DNA of 64,000 nt from Streptococcus pasteurianus (lineage in GTDB: Bacteria > Bacillota > Bacilli > Lactobacillales > Streptococcaceae): positions 1,144,501 through 1,208,500 of the forward strand of contig NZ_CP039457.1 of the NCBI RefSeq assembly GCF_004843545.1, read 5' to 3'. Both the position numbers and the translations under genes were made by a program. The notes under the pieces are model-generated. The model saw only the letters and a program-made list of their open reading frames with translations. It had not been told where the DNA came from and ran no database searches. Of this stretch, positions 38,756 to 49,451 are shown piece after piece (within the stretch, counting starts at the first letter, position 1; each line of letters starts with the position of its first letter).

Positions 38756-40327
38756 TTATTTATGTTTGAGCAGCAAGACAAGCTCCCATACCAATAAAAG
38801 AGCAGCAAGACCAAAAAGACATTTGGAAATTTCTTGCATTGCGACATTAAAACTAAGCAAAGCTGCGGTTAACATAACTGCCAGAAATAAAATGCTCACA
38901 ACAAAGCGATTGGCTATTTGACTGACGGTCTTAATACGATTTTTATAATCATAAATATCATGATTGATTAAAATCCGACCATTGAGCATCTGTTCAAGTA
39001 ACTGATTAAGCCGACGCGGAATATTTTTCCCATTTTTCAATTGATAAAAGAGCTCAATCAATAATGTTTCCTTGTTCAGGGCCTGTTTTAACATATCAGG
39101 TCCCATATTTTCTAGAAAATAATTTTTAGCAAGCGTCATCAAGTCAATTTCTGGCGCTAATTCGCGGAAAATCCCTTCAATTTGTAGCGCAGCTTTTTCT
39201 AGAATCGTAATCTGTGGCGAAGCCTTCAAGCCATTTTTGACGAAAACGTCCAGCAAATCTTCCAATAAATCTGTGATAGACAAGACTCCCAAATCCAAAC
39301 TAGAATATTTTGCCAGCATTCGTTCAACGTCTTGGCTAAGCGCTGTTTTATTTATTGAAGTATCAAAACTTGTAACAGACAAAATGCCCTGCATCATCCC
39401 TTCGACATCTTGTGCCGTAAAGCTGTAAAGAATATCATTTAACGCTACGCGCATGCCATTTTCTAAATTCCCCATAATTCCAAAATCAATAAAATAAATT
39501 TTTCCTTCAGAAATCAAAAGATTTCCTGGATGCGGATCACCGTGAAAATAGCCATCTTTAAAAACTTGCTTAATAAAGCTAAGCATCAGTTTCTTGCCAA
39601 TATCTTCCAAATCATAACCAGATTTAATCAATTCTTCATAATGATTAATAGGAACCCCTGAAATATACTCCTCGACAACCATACGTGGCGTGGTATATTC
39701 GTCAAAAACTTCTGGAATAGCGATGCTTTTTATTGATTGATTTAACTCAGCAAAAGTAATCATTGCTTGCGCTTCGTTACGAAAATCGATTTCTTTCGTC
39801 AAGCTGTCCTTGAGCTGCTGCAAAACCTCTGATAAATTAACCATGGGCAACATTGCCTTAGGAATGCGCCGCGACAAGCCAATCAACAATTCTAAATCTT
39901 CTTCGATAATTTCTGGTAAATGCGGTCGCTGAATCTTGATAACAACTTCTTTGCCATTAAGCAAAGTAGCTCGATGTGTCTGAGCAACCGAGCCACTTGC
40001 CAAAGGCTCTGAAGAAATGTCCGCAAAAACTTCCGAAATAGGTACTGACAACTCTGCGGCAATTGCCTCCATGACAACATCTTGAGGTAATGGAAGAACA
40101 TCACTTTGCAGCTTGCTTAATTCTCTAATATAAGCCTCAGGAAATAAATCACTTCTCGTTGAAAGAATTTGTCCAATTTTGACAAAGCTAGGACCTAATT
40201 TTTCAAAAGCTAAACGTAATTTACGTGGTGTTGACTTATCTTCTATAGGTTTTCTTTTTTCTTTTAGCGTTATTAAACCAACTGAGCTAAAAACTCTAAT
40301 GATTTCCCTTAAGCGCTTATGTGACAT
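38756..40327 (-). CDS. AarF/UbiB (ABC1/ADCK) family protein kinase-like protein
   Basis: A 523-residue member of the UbiB family. It shows KLRLAFEKLGPSFVKIGQILSTR (the KxGQ helix), ASGSVAQTHRA replacing the glycine loop, VVIKIQRP, the catalytic GDPHPGN and the metal-binding DFGIMG. Two hydrophobic helices at the C-terminus anchor it. In other bacteria it supports quinone or lipid metabolism. Streptococci make little quinone, so the role is unclear. It forms a unit with the phasin-like gene upstream, nine bases apart. Confidence 0.9.
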   Translation of the reverse strand: MSHKRLREIIRVFSSVGLITLKEKRKPIEDKSTPRKLRLAFEKLGPSFVKIGQILSTRSDLFPEAYIRELSKLQSDVLPLPQDVVMEAIAAELSVPISEVFADISSEPLASGSVAQTHRATLLNGKEVVIKIQRPHLPEIIEEDLELLIGLSRRIPKAMLPMVNLSEVLQQLKDSLTKEIDFRNEAQAMITFAELNQSIKSIAIPEVFDEYTTPRMVVEEYISGVPINHYEELIKSGYDLEDIGKKLMLSFIKQVFKDGYFHGDPHPGNLLISEGKIYFIDFGIMGNLENGMRVALNDILYSFTAQDVEGMMQGILSVTSFDTSINKTALSQDVERMLAKYSSLDLGVLSITDLLEDLLDVFVKNGLKASPQITILEKAALQIEGIFRELAPEIDLMTLAKNYFLENMGPDMLKQALNKETLLIELFYQLKNGKNIPRRLNQLLEQMLNGRILINHDIYDYKNRIKTVSQIANRFVVSILFLAVMLTAALLSFNVAMQEISKCLFGLAALLLVWELVLLLKHK

Positions 40328-40335
40328 AAAACATC

Positions 40336-40629
40336 CTACTCTTTATCGTCTGATACTGATTGCTTCAAAAGAGCATCCAATTTATCTTCCAGACGGGAAA
40401 CATCTGCCTTTGTAGCATATTGAACAGATTTTGTTTTGACATCCAGTTGGTCAAATAACTCTTTTGCTTCACTTTCACCTTTTCGTTTTAGTTCAGACTG
40501 TAGTTCTTTTCCTTCTTCAACAGTTAAACGACCTTTTTCAACCAACTCTTTAACAAAGGTATCAGCCTTTTCTAAAGTCATTGAAGTCAAACCAATACCA
40601 GCTAACAAAACTTTTTTCAATTCATCCAT
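40336..40629 (-). CDS. Phasin-like/PhaF-related small protein
   Basis: A 97-residue protein starting MDELKKVLLAGIGLTSMTLEKAD followed by VKELVEKGRLTVEEGKELQSE split over two helices and a C-terminal coiled-coil LEDKLDALLKQ. This is the polyhydroxyalkanoate-granule phasin-like family that commonly precedes UbiB genes in Firmicutes. AGGAGG precedes the ATG. No PHA synthesis genes are in view, so it is more likely a partner of the UbiB-like protein. Confidence 0.8.
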   Translation of the reverse strand: MDELKKVLLAGIGLTSMTLEKADTFVKELVEKGRLTVEEGKELQSELKRKGESEAKELFDQLDVKTKSVQYATKADVSRLEDKLDALLKQSVSDDKE

Positions 40630-40796
40630 AATTATTCCTCCTTGAACAATTATTATTTATAACTATTTACTATCTCATTCTACTACTTTTCACTCAAAAT
40701 AGCTAAAAGAAATTAAGCATTTCATGTAATTTTCTGATAACATAGTAATATTTTTCTCAAAAAAATAAAACTCCGCTTAAACCAAAGGAGATTACG

Positions 40797-40886
40797 ATGT
40801 CTTGCGGAGTTTGTAAGGGTATAAGAGGTCGTGTTTATCAACACACTAAACCATGCCTAGCCCTGCTATCAATCGCTGAAAGTTGA
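40797..40886 (+). CDS. Candidate 29-residue cysteine-containing small protein
   Basis: ATG 40797 is preceded by AAAGGAG at ideal spacing. The peptide begins MSCGVCKGIRGRVYQ and contains three Cys (positions 3, 6 and 20) with a CxxC pair and a basic middle. The flanking CTCCGC (40771-40776) and GCGGAG (40804-40809) can pair, which would enclose the ribosome binding site in a loop. The 460-bp gap between divergent genes holds nothing else that I can support. It could be a regulatory peptide, a metal-binding small protein, or part of a structured RNA. Confidence 0.4.
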   Translation: MSCGVCKGIRGRVYQHTKPCLALLSIAES

Positions 40887-41088
40887 GAGGCCTTAGCTAT
40901 GATTCCATTAAATTATAATGCTTTATTTAATATACTGCTAACATTATCCTTTCAAATTATGATACTTTACAACGATGTTAAAAAGAAAGTTTTCGGAAAA
41001 TTTTAAAGTATCCGTTTCCATTTTTGAACTATTTTTGATATAATGACATTATATAATGATACTATAATATTATTGGGATGATTGATAT

Positions 41089-41994
41089 ATGAAAAACAAT
41101 ACTGATTTACTAGAAATAAAAATAGATGAAAACAAACATCTCTTGCCATATGACTACTATAGTACTGTCGTTGAGCATGGACGCCCTGATGTCCTTTTTC
41201 ATTGGCATCCAGAAATAGAAATCAATTATATTTATGAAGGTTCTGCTCGTTTTCACATTGATTATGATTATTTCAATAGTCAAGCAGGTGATATTATCCT
41301 CATTCGACCTAATGGAATGCACTCAATTCACCCACTTGCAAACCAAAAACATGTTACCGATACTTTTCGATTTCATCTAGATATGATTGGACATTCTACT
41401 GTTGACCAAGTTAGTCTGAGATATTTGCAGCCCTTACAAACCAGTCTCTATAAATTTGTTCCACGAATTCAGCCAGATATGGAAGGGTATGAAGATATAA
41501 AAGAATGTCTCTTTACTATTTTTGAACTCTCTAAAAATGAGGGACGCCATTTTGAACTACTCCTAAAATCAAAACTAAACGAATTTTTATATCTTCTTTT
41601 TTATCATCGTTATGTTTTACGTAAGAATACTGATGATACTTATCGTAAAAATGAGCAGATTCGTGAATTGATTGATTATATTAACAATAACTATCAAAAA
41701 AATCTCTCAATTGACTTTCTATCACAATTTATGGGCTACAGCAAAACACATTTTATGGCAGTTTTTAAGCAACACGCTGGTACATCTTGTACAGAATTCA
41801 TCATCCAGGTTCGCCTGAATAAAGCCTGTGATTTGTTAATGAATACTTCTGACCCAATTTTAGAAATTGCTACTGCTGTTGGATTCAATAACTTATCTAA
41901 TTTCAATCGACAATTCAAGCGCTATTACGAACTGACACCCAGCCAATACCGTAAACAATTAAAAAAAGCGCATTATATTGGACCTCATCTATAA
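41089..41994 (+). CDS. AraC family transcriptional regulator with cupin domain
   Basis: A 301-residue regulator. The N-terminal cupin-like sensing domain includes FHWHPEIEINYIYEG and ILIRPNGMHSIHP. The C-terminal double helix-turn-helix is LIDYINNNYQKNLSIDFLSQ followed by the AraC signature ILEIATAVGFNNLSNFNRQFKR. GGGATG precedes ATG 41089. This type in Firmicutes usually senses oligosaccharides. Its target is not obvious: the IS3 derivative separates it from the lipoprotein genes downstream, which are convergent to it. Confidence 0.9.
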   Translation: MKNNTDLLEIKIDENKHLLPYDYYSTVVEHGRPDVLFHWHPEIEINYIYEGSARFHIDYDYFNSQAGDIILIRPNGMHSIHPLANQKHVTDTFRFHLDMIGHSTVDQVSLRYLQPLQTSLYKFVPRIQPDMEGYEDIKECLFTIFELSKNEGRHFELLLKSKLNEFLYLLFYHRYVLRKNTDDTYRKNEQIRELIDYINNNYQKNLSIDFLSQFMGYSKTHFMAVFKQHAGTSCTEFIIQVRLNKACDLLMNTSDPILEIATAVGFNNLSNFNRQFKRYYELTPSQYRKQLKKAHYIGPHL

Positions 41995-42025
41995 AAAGAG
42001 TCTGTTCTGTCAATCCTCAGATAAA

Positions 42026-42302
42026 ATGGACAGTTAAAAAAGTTAGTTTTTTAGAAGGTACGCTTACCTAAATTCTAAGGGAGTCATACCTTTTAATTTT
42101 TCTTGTCCAAGTTAGAACCTGGTTGTCTGATTTTAACCCATATTTTTTGACAATAGAAGGCATCCCTCCGCTCTTTGCGCTTAGGTAGTCCACTACCTGT
42201 AATTTGAACTCGGGTGAATATTTGGTGAACTTGCTTCCTTTTTTGGCCATGAGAAAAGAACCACTTATAATGGACAGTATATAACTTTTTTATACTGTCC
42301 AT
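42026..42302 (-). mobile_element. MITE-like deletion derivative of an IS3-family element
   Basis: The left end reads ATGGACAGTTAAAAAAGTTA from 42026; the right end read on the other strand is ATGGACAGTATAAAAAAGTTA ending at 42302. These are near-identical terminal inverted repeats of an element only 277 bp long, containing only the start of an OrfA-like frame. A larger 28-bp hairpin overlaps the right end. Confidence 0.65.
42068..42250 (-). pseudogene. IS3-family OrfA N-terminal fragment
   Basis: A 60-codon frame starts MAKKGSKFTKYSPEFKLQVV and contains the IS3 OrfA helix-turn-helix (SIVKKYGLKSDNQVLTWTRK), then ends in RYDSLRI. The remainder of OrfA and all of OrfB are missing. Confidence 0.75.
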
Positions 42303-42318
42303 TATAAGTGGTTCTTTT
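42254..42318. repeat. 28-bp perfect inverted repeat at the IS3 derivative end
   Basis: The arms at 42254-42281 and 42291-42318 are exact complements with a 9-base loop. It can form a very strong hairpin and is followed by T-rich sequence on the plus strand and TTTTC on the minus strand, so it may act as a terminator for both the AraC side and the lipoprotein operon. Confidence 0.75.
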
Positions 42319-42341
42319 TCATTCCAGACTCTTTTTATAAC

Positions 42342-43882
42342 CTATTTCACAGTAACAACAACACGCTGATAAGCTTTAAGTGTATGCGAACCATCATCTT
42401 GAACTTCTAGGATGATATGGAAAGTATCACCAGATTTTGTATCCTTTGGAATAGTAAAACTCACTGTTGTAGTATCCGCATTCTCCAATTCTACTGGATC
42501 AACAACTTCACCTTTCTCTAGAGTACGTACCCAACCTAAAGATAAACCTGATTCTTCATCAATCATCTCTGTCGCTTGACTATCTCCTGTATATTCTTTA
42601 TATGTATCTGCCTCAAAGTGACTTTCTCACCTACTTTTGCGGTTAACTTAGTGCCTTCAGCAACACTTACTTCAGGTGTATGATTAGCATCCTCATAATT
42701 TTCAGTAACACCCCAATCAGCACGCGCTGCAAAATCATTATTAATATCTGTAATCCAACGCGTCAAAGTATATTGCGATTCAAACTGATCTGTATAAGGA
42801 TTATAATCTAACTGAATATTCTGAGAGAGGTTATTGCTAACGATATCGAAACACCCTCCCCAACCACCATAGTTAGGATGCTCCACGTTATTAAGACCAT
42901 TTTGAAAAAGGTAGAAATAAGAAGGTGAGTCTCCTTCGGAAATAAAATCATATTGATGGTAAGTCGGATTAGCTTTCAAATAATCACTCGAACCACGCTG
43001 CTCATCTTCCAACTCTCCATCAATTAGATTCCCATCCCCCATAGAAGCATATAGTTCAAGTAAAGGACCCTTATTATCAAGTATATTTTCTTTTTGCCAA
43101 TCTGCCTGTAGAGTTTTTGTTAAAGCTTCATTATTTGCTTGCCAGAGATAAGCAAAATACCAGAAATTAGATTGATCATTAAGAACTTGAAGATTTGGCC
43201 AAGATTTAGCAATATAATCACTATAGCTATCATCTTGGTCAAGAATAATATAGAGAACTAATTTATCATAAATTTTCTTTTGGATATCTTCCCAGTCATT
43301 CGTATCTTTATACGCTTCCTCAATTGACTTAAGGGCACGAGCAGTTGTATTAGTACCTCCCCAAGTTTGAACATAAAGTGGGCGCTCATCTTTATCTAAA
43401 AAGAGTTCTTTTAAAAATTCTGACCCTTCTGTTACTTGATCCATCTCCCCCACGTTACTTATATTTCCTATTTTAGTAATATTACGGAGTGTGTTAGCTG
43501 TCGGATAACCACTAGCATGTTTTGACAAATTAGGCTGAATCTCTTCATAAGCATCCAACATATCATAAATCCAGTCTGTCCCTGTCCAACGATAAGGTTC
43601 AATACCTTTTTCCTCATCCCCAGCATAATGGTAAGTTGAACTTGTCAGTATAATACCTGCAAGGTCCATTTCATTAGAATAATAAAGATAACGAATCATA
43701 GAATTCATATCATCGACCTCACCATCAGTAGTGATAACTGTTCTATATTTTTCTAAACTAGTCTGATTATTTGTAACATTTTTCTTTGCGCTTGATGTTG
43801 TAGAGGGACTTGTCGAACAAGCTGTCAGACCTAAGCTAAATAAGCCTACTATTCCAAAGACAAGCATTTTCTTCCAATTCAT
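42342..43882 (-). pseudogene. DUF1593/Sde182-like nucleoside hydrolase-fold lipoprotein, frameshifted
   Basis: From ATG 43882 the protein has a lipoprotein signal (FGIVGLFSLGLTACST, lipobox LTAC) and a nucleoside-hydrolase-like domain with TDGEVDDMNSMIRYLYYS and YVQTWGGTNTTARAL, as in the Sde182 cellulose-binding family. At 42615-42617 one base is missing: VTL is followed out of frame, and the true continuation EADTYKEYTGDSQATEMIDE runs in the next frame to 42342, forming a C-terminal beta domain. The intact length would be about 513 residues. A truncated but secreted N-terminal part could still be made. The gene follows an esterase gene, with six bases between them. Confidence 0.8.
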
Positions 43883-43888
43883 GGCTTA

Positions 43889-45565
43889 CTACTCCTTCAC
43901 AGCATATTTATTATCAATTATTGAACTAAACCAACGTCCATTAAGGACTGTTGTATTCAATTCCTCTTTTGTTTCTTCTGTCAAGCTTGTATCAGATTCC
44001 ATTTTAGATAAAATTTCTTCTGCCGTTGCTGTATTAGTCTTTGATTCAATAATTGCTTTATCCTGCGTGGCATCAATCGATAGAATCTGATTAGTACTAG
44101 TCCAAGGCTGCCATTTAGCTAAATCATTACCATTTGGATCATCAGAGTTCAGAAAATTTTTCAAATAAGCTTTGAAATCTTTCGACATGGCTGCTGCACC
44201 ATCAGTTTCAAAAGCATCTCCAATAAGACTGGCATAATTCGATGGAGTCTGTAACATTGGCTCAAAAATACCATGGAAAGCGCCAAATGTTTTTGCTAAA
44301 TCTGGTGTTACATTGCTATTATCACCATAAGAAATTTCAGCGATATAAATAGCTGAGTCATAATTATCTGACATCGTCTTAGCACTTTCGACACCATTTG
44401 CTAGGCTATAAAGTTGTCCTCCATATTTTTTACTGTAGGTAAACTCAGCAAGTTTTTCTTTATCTGTAAATAGTTGACCACTTGTAAAATCTTTAGAAAA
44501 GCGCTCATCTGAAGCTGCAAAGAGTGAAAATTCATCTGTTCCAGTGACAAGCATTAAAGGGACATCATTATAACTTTTGGTTTTAAAGCCAGATTTAGGG
44601 ATAACAGTACCGTCAATATAGAGATGTGGAAAAGCCTTCATACGAATAGCAGCGTTCCCCATCAGTCCAGCTAAACGTTCTGCTGAAATACCTCTAAGAT
44701 AATTTTCTACATCATTATTGGCTGTTAAAAGCCAAGTGTTAGCTTCTTCTTCAGTTGCTTTAATACCATCTTCAACCACAAGCGGTGAAATAGCAGCAGC
44801 AAAAATTTCCTGGCTCTCCGTTTCCTCAGACAGAGTCATCCCTCCACTAAAAGAAATAGCCTTATCATATTTTCCAGCAAAAAGTGGTGAAATTAAAGTT
44901 GCCATAACATCACGCCCCCCTGCAGAAAAACCAGCTAAAGTAATATTATCCTTATCACCACCAAAGGTTTCAATATTTTCTTTTACCCAATCTAAAGCAG
45001 CCGCAATATCAAGTAAACTGTAATTACCAGAATTTTCTTCATCATTTCCAGTTTTCAAAGCTGCTAACGGGTTAAATCCCAAAACACCTAAACGATAATT
45101 AACCGATACATAAATAGCATTAATATCATTGACAAGAGTATTTCCCCTAATTTCCTGTGCATTACCTGTTTGATTATTTCCTCCATGAATATAGACAATA
45201 ACAGGAAGATTATCTTCATCTGAATCAGGTCTAACCACATCAAGATTAAGAGCACTTTCACTACCAACAATTTTACCGTTAGATACTTGAATATCCTGCT
45301 CACCAGGTTTTGTCGCATCAAAAGTATCCGACCACGCTTCAACTTCCTCTGGCGCTTGCCATCGATTTGCTGTAGCATAAGGGATTCCTAACCATTCCAG
45401 AACATCATTGTCTTTATCTTGGTGTCCCTTGATATCTCCACCTGAAATAGTTTGCTTAACAGAAGCATTAAAGCCTGAATTACTCAAATTACTGTTGGTT
45501 ACATTGCTACATGCTCCCAAAGACAGACTAGTTATTCCAATAATTACTATTTTCTTCCATTTCAT
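43889..45565 (-). CDS. Secreted carboxylesterase (type B, COesterase) lipoprotein
   Basis: A 558-residue protein with ATG 45565 after AAAGGAG. The signal ends with lipobox SLGACSN, so it is anchored outside the cell. The esterase core has GIPYA and YIHGGNNQ (oxyanion region), the nucleophile elbow LAGFSAGGRD and the catalytic His in GAFHGIFEP. In rumen bacteria such enzymes remove acyl or feruloyl groups from plant polymers; here that is inference. A RAT/terminator switch, promoter and cre-like site lie in its 5' region, so it is likely under LicT and CcpA control. Confidence 0.88.
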   Translation of the reverse strand: MKWKKIVIIGITSLSLGACSNVTNSNLSNSGFNASVKQTISGGDIKGHQDKDNDVLEWLGIPYATANRWQAPEEVEAWSDTFDATKPGEQDIQVSNGKIVGSESALNLDVVRPDSDEDNLPVIVYIHGGNNQTGNAQEIRGNTLVNDINAIYVSVNYRLGVLGFNPLAALKTGNDEENSGNYSLLDIAAALDWVKENIETFGGDKDNITLAGFSAGGRDVMATLISPLFAGKYDKAISFSGGMTLSEETESQEIFAAAISPLVVEDGIKATEEEANTWLLTANNDVENYLRGISAERLAGLMGNAAIRMKAFPHLYIDGTVIPKSGFKTKSYNDVPLMLVTGTDEFSLFAASDERFSKDFTSGQLFTDKEKLAEFTYSKKYGGQLYSLANGVESAKTMSDNYDSAIYIAEISYGDNSNVTPDLAKTFGAFHGIFEPMLQTPSNYASLIGDAFETDGAAAMSKDFKAYLKNFLNSDDPNGNDLAKWQPWTSTNQILSIDATQDKAIIESKTNTATAEEILSKMESDTSLTEETKEELNTTVLNGRWFSSIIDNKYAVKE

Positions 45566-45733
45566 ATTCAAATCTCCTTTATCCGTTGAATACACATTCA
45601 ATAAAACTCTATTTTCTACCAATAGTTGTTATATACAATTATCATTTTAGAATTAATTGATAATTCCAACTAATATTCTTATTCTATCAATATGAAATTA
45701 ATCATACTCAATCTCCTTTCCTAATAAAATCAA

Positions 45734-45825
45734 AAGAAAAACCTAGCAATATCAAAAAAAGCGATGCTCAAGCCCACCTATTTTGATAATCACTAGGTTT
45801 TGCCTAATTTAATAGTAACAACCCC
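45734..45825 (-). promoter_or_regulatory. LicT-type RAT and overlapping terminator upstream of the esterase gene
   Basis: The ribonucleic antiterminator sequence is at 45796-45825 (minus strand GGGTTGTTACTA...GGCAAAACC). Its last bases AACCTAG also belong to a terminator stem: AACCTAGTGATTATCAAAA pairs with TTTTGATATTGCTAGGTT, followed by TTTTTCTTTT. This is the standard mutually exclusive arrangement controlled by BglG/LicT proteins. Confidence 0.85.
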
Positions 45826-45836
45826 ACCACGACATT

Positions 45837-45875
45837 ATCATACCATCTAATAAAACACAATGCAAGCGCTTACTA
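45837..45875 (-). promoter_or_regulatory. Promoter and cre-like site of the esterase transcript
   Basis: Minus-strand TTGCAT (45860-45865) and TATGAT (45837-45842) are 17 bases apart. The sequence AGTAAGCGCTTGCA at 45861-45874 is a near-consensus cre overlapping the -35 box. It lies just upstream of the RAT. Confidence 0.7.
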
Positions 45876-46103
45876 ACATGACATATAATAATATCATTTT
45901 TTAATAGTTTAATACAATAACAAGATTTATTTCTTTTCAATCAAGTAAAGTATCACTTAACTGTGCATATCCTTTAACAGCGAATGGACACCAATAGAAA
46001 TTATTAAAAATTAACTTTAGTATCATTAGGTTTAATTTCTCTACCCTCTACTTCCTAAATACTATTCTCTATCATATATACAGTGTCCCTCAGCATACAA
46101 AAA

Positions 46104-46128
46104 ATCACCTAGCTTTCGCTAGGCGATT
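46104..46128 (-). terminator. Terminator after bglP
   Basis: TCGCCTAGC / GCTAGGTGA hairpin with GAAA loop followed by TTTTTTG on the minus strand, just after the bglP stop. It separates bglP from the esterase transcript. Confidence 0.85.
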
Positions 46129-46135
46129 CTAACTT

Positions 46136-48194
<2,059 letters not shown>

Positions 48195-48208
48195 TTTTAA
48201 CAATTCAT

Positions 48209-48246
48209 AGTATAGCATGCGCTTCCATAATTTGCAAGCGCTTTTT
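48209..48246 (-). promoter_or_regulatory. bglP promoter with cre-like site
   Basis: Minus-strand TTGCAA (48232-48237) and TATACT (48209-48214) are 17 bases apart. AAAAGCGCTTGCAA overlaps the -35 region and matches the cre core. Confidence 0.75.
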
Positions 48247-48415
48247 TAAACTTTTTTTATAACAAAACAACGTTTTCACAATTCATGAAAACAAGTTCTT
48301 TGATTTTTGTTGTTATAAAGCTAATTTACAACATTTTTCACTATGTTTTCATTTTAAAATTTTCGCAAAAAAATCTCTCCTCAAATCACTTTGAAGAGAA
48401 ATCTAATGATTTTTA

Positions 48416-49255
48416 TTAATTATGACTGGTTTCCAAGCGTTGAATGTGAATGGTGATATAAACTTGTTCATCACGACTCATTGGAAAATCATAACTACTT
48501 TCGATATAATTTTTAATTTTTTCAGAACATGAAAAGGCAACAGGATAGTTTAATTTGACTTGTTCGTATAAAAAACTATCATTTTTTCCTTGAATAACGC
48601 CATTAACAACACGTTGAGCAAAATACTGAATATGGGTAATAAAACGATTATAACTTACCGAATCTTCATCGACAACCTTACCATAAAAAAGACGGACGAT
48701 TCCTAAAATATCTGTGACAATCTTTGAAATTTGACAATTCTGCTCTACCATTCCCGAATCTTTTTGTGCGTTGATAAAGTGCAAAGCAATTGAGGAAATT
48801 TCATCATCAGGCAGAATAACACCTAACTTTTCACAAATAATTTTTAAAGCATCTCTACCCAATTGATACTCTTTTGGGAAAAATTTACGAATTTCCCATG
48901 ATAATGGATTTTGAATAGTAATATTTTCACGAGTACGTTGAAGTGTATAATGCAAATGATCTGCTAATGAAATATAAAAAGCAGTATCAAAAGTCGTTTT
49001 AAGAACTTCTTGTCCATGCTTAATAATATCAAAAACAACCTCGGTTTCTGCTGGTGATAAATCAAGATAGACACGCGTCAACTCATTAGCTATATCATTA
49101 TCCTGCATAACAAAAGTTTTTTCAACTAAAGTAGAATCAATTTCGTCACCTGACTTTTTTTGAAAACCAAGTCCTCTTCCCATAACAATGATTTCCTCTT
49201 CGTTATCTCCTTTAGCCAAAACGACATTGTTATTATAGACTTTATCAATTTTCAT
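48416..49255 (-). CDS. licT: LicT/BglG family transcriptional antiterminator
   Basis: A 279-residue protein. The N-terminal RNA-binding CAT domain (about 1-55) has KIDKVYNNNVVLAK and GRGLGFQKKSGD. PRD1 (about 65-170) and PRD2 (about 172-279) carry conserved His residues in SLADHLHYTLQR, SSIALHFINAQ, ITHIQYFAQRV and TIHIQRLE. It binds RAT elements to stop terminator formation, with activity set by phosphorylation from HPr and BglP. Three RATs are seen in this window: ahead of licT itself, bglP and the esterase gene. Confidence 0.93.
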   Translation of the reverse strand: MKIDKVYNNNVVLAKGDNEEEIIVMGRGLGFQKKSGDEIDSTLVEKTFVMQDNDIANELTRVYLDLSPAETEVVFDIIKHGQEVLKTTFDTAFYISLADHLHYTLQRTRENITIQNPLSWEIRKFFPKEYQLGRDALKIICEKLGVILPDDEISSIALHFINAQKDSGMVEQNCQISKIVTDILGIVRLFYGKVVDEDSVSYNRFITHIQYFAQRVVNGVIQGKNDSFLYEQVKLNYPVAFSCSEKIKNYIESSYDFPMSRDEQVYITIHIQRLETSHN

Positions 49256-49290
49256 CTTTTATTACTCCTCAAAAAATTTCGGAAAGAAAA

Positions 49291-49378
49291 GGCAAAACTA
49301 ACGTACACAAAAAGGACTGCACTTTAACACAATCTTCATATGTACACTAGGTTTTGCCTGCTTAACCAGTAACAACCC
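49291..49378 (-). promoter_or_regulatory. LicT-type RAT and terminator upstream of licT
   Basis: RAT at 49350-49378, with minus-strand GGGTTGTTACTGGTTAAGC followed by AGGCAAAACC. The terminator stem pairs GGCAAAACCTAGTGTACA with TGTACGTTAGTTTTGCC (49291-49307), followed by a TTTTC tract. This indicates autoregulation of licT. Confidence 0.88.
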
Positions 49379-49451
49379 TCTCACCTCATCTCATTGTACC
49401 AAAACTTTTAGCAAAATGAAAGGGAATTCATAAATTCTTTTATCACTTGAA

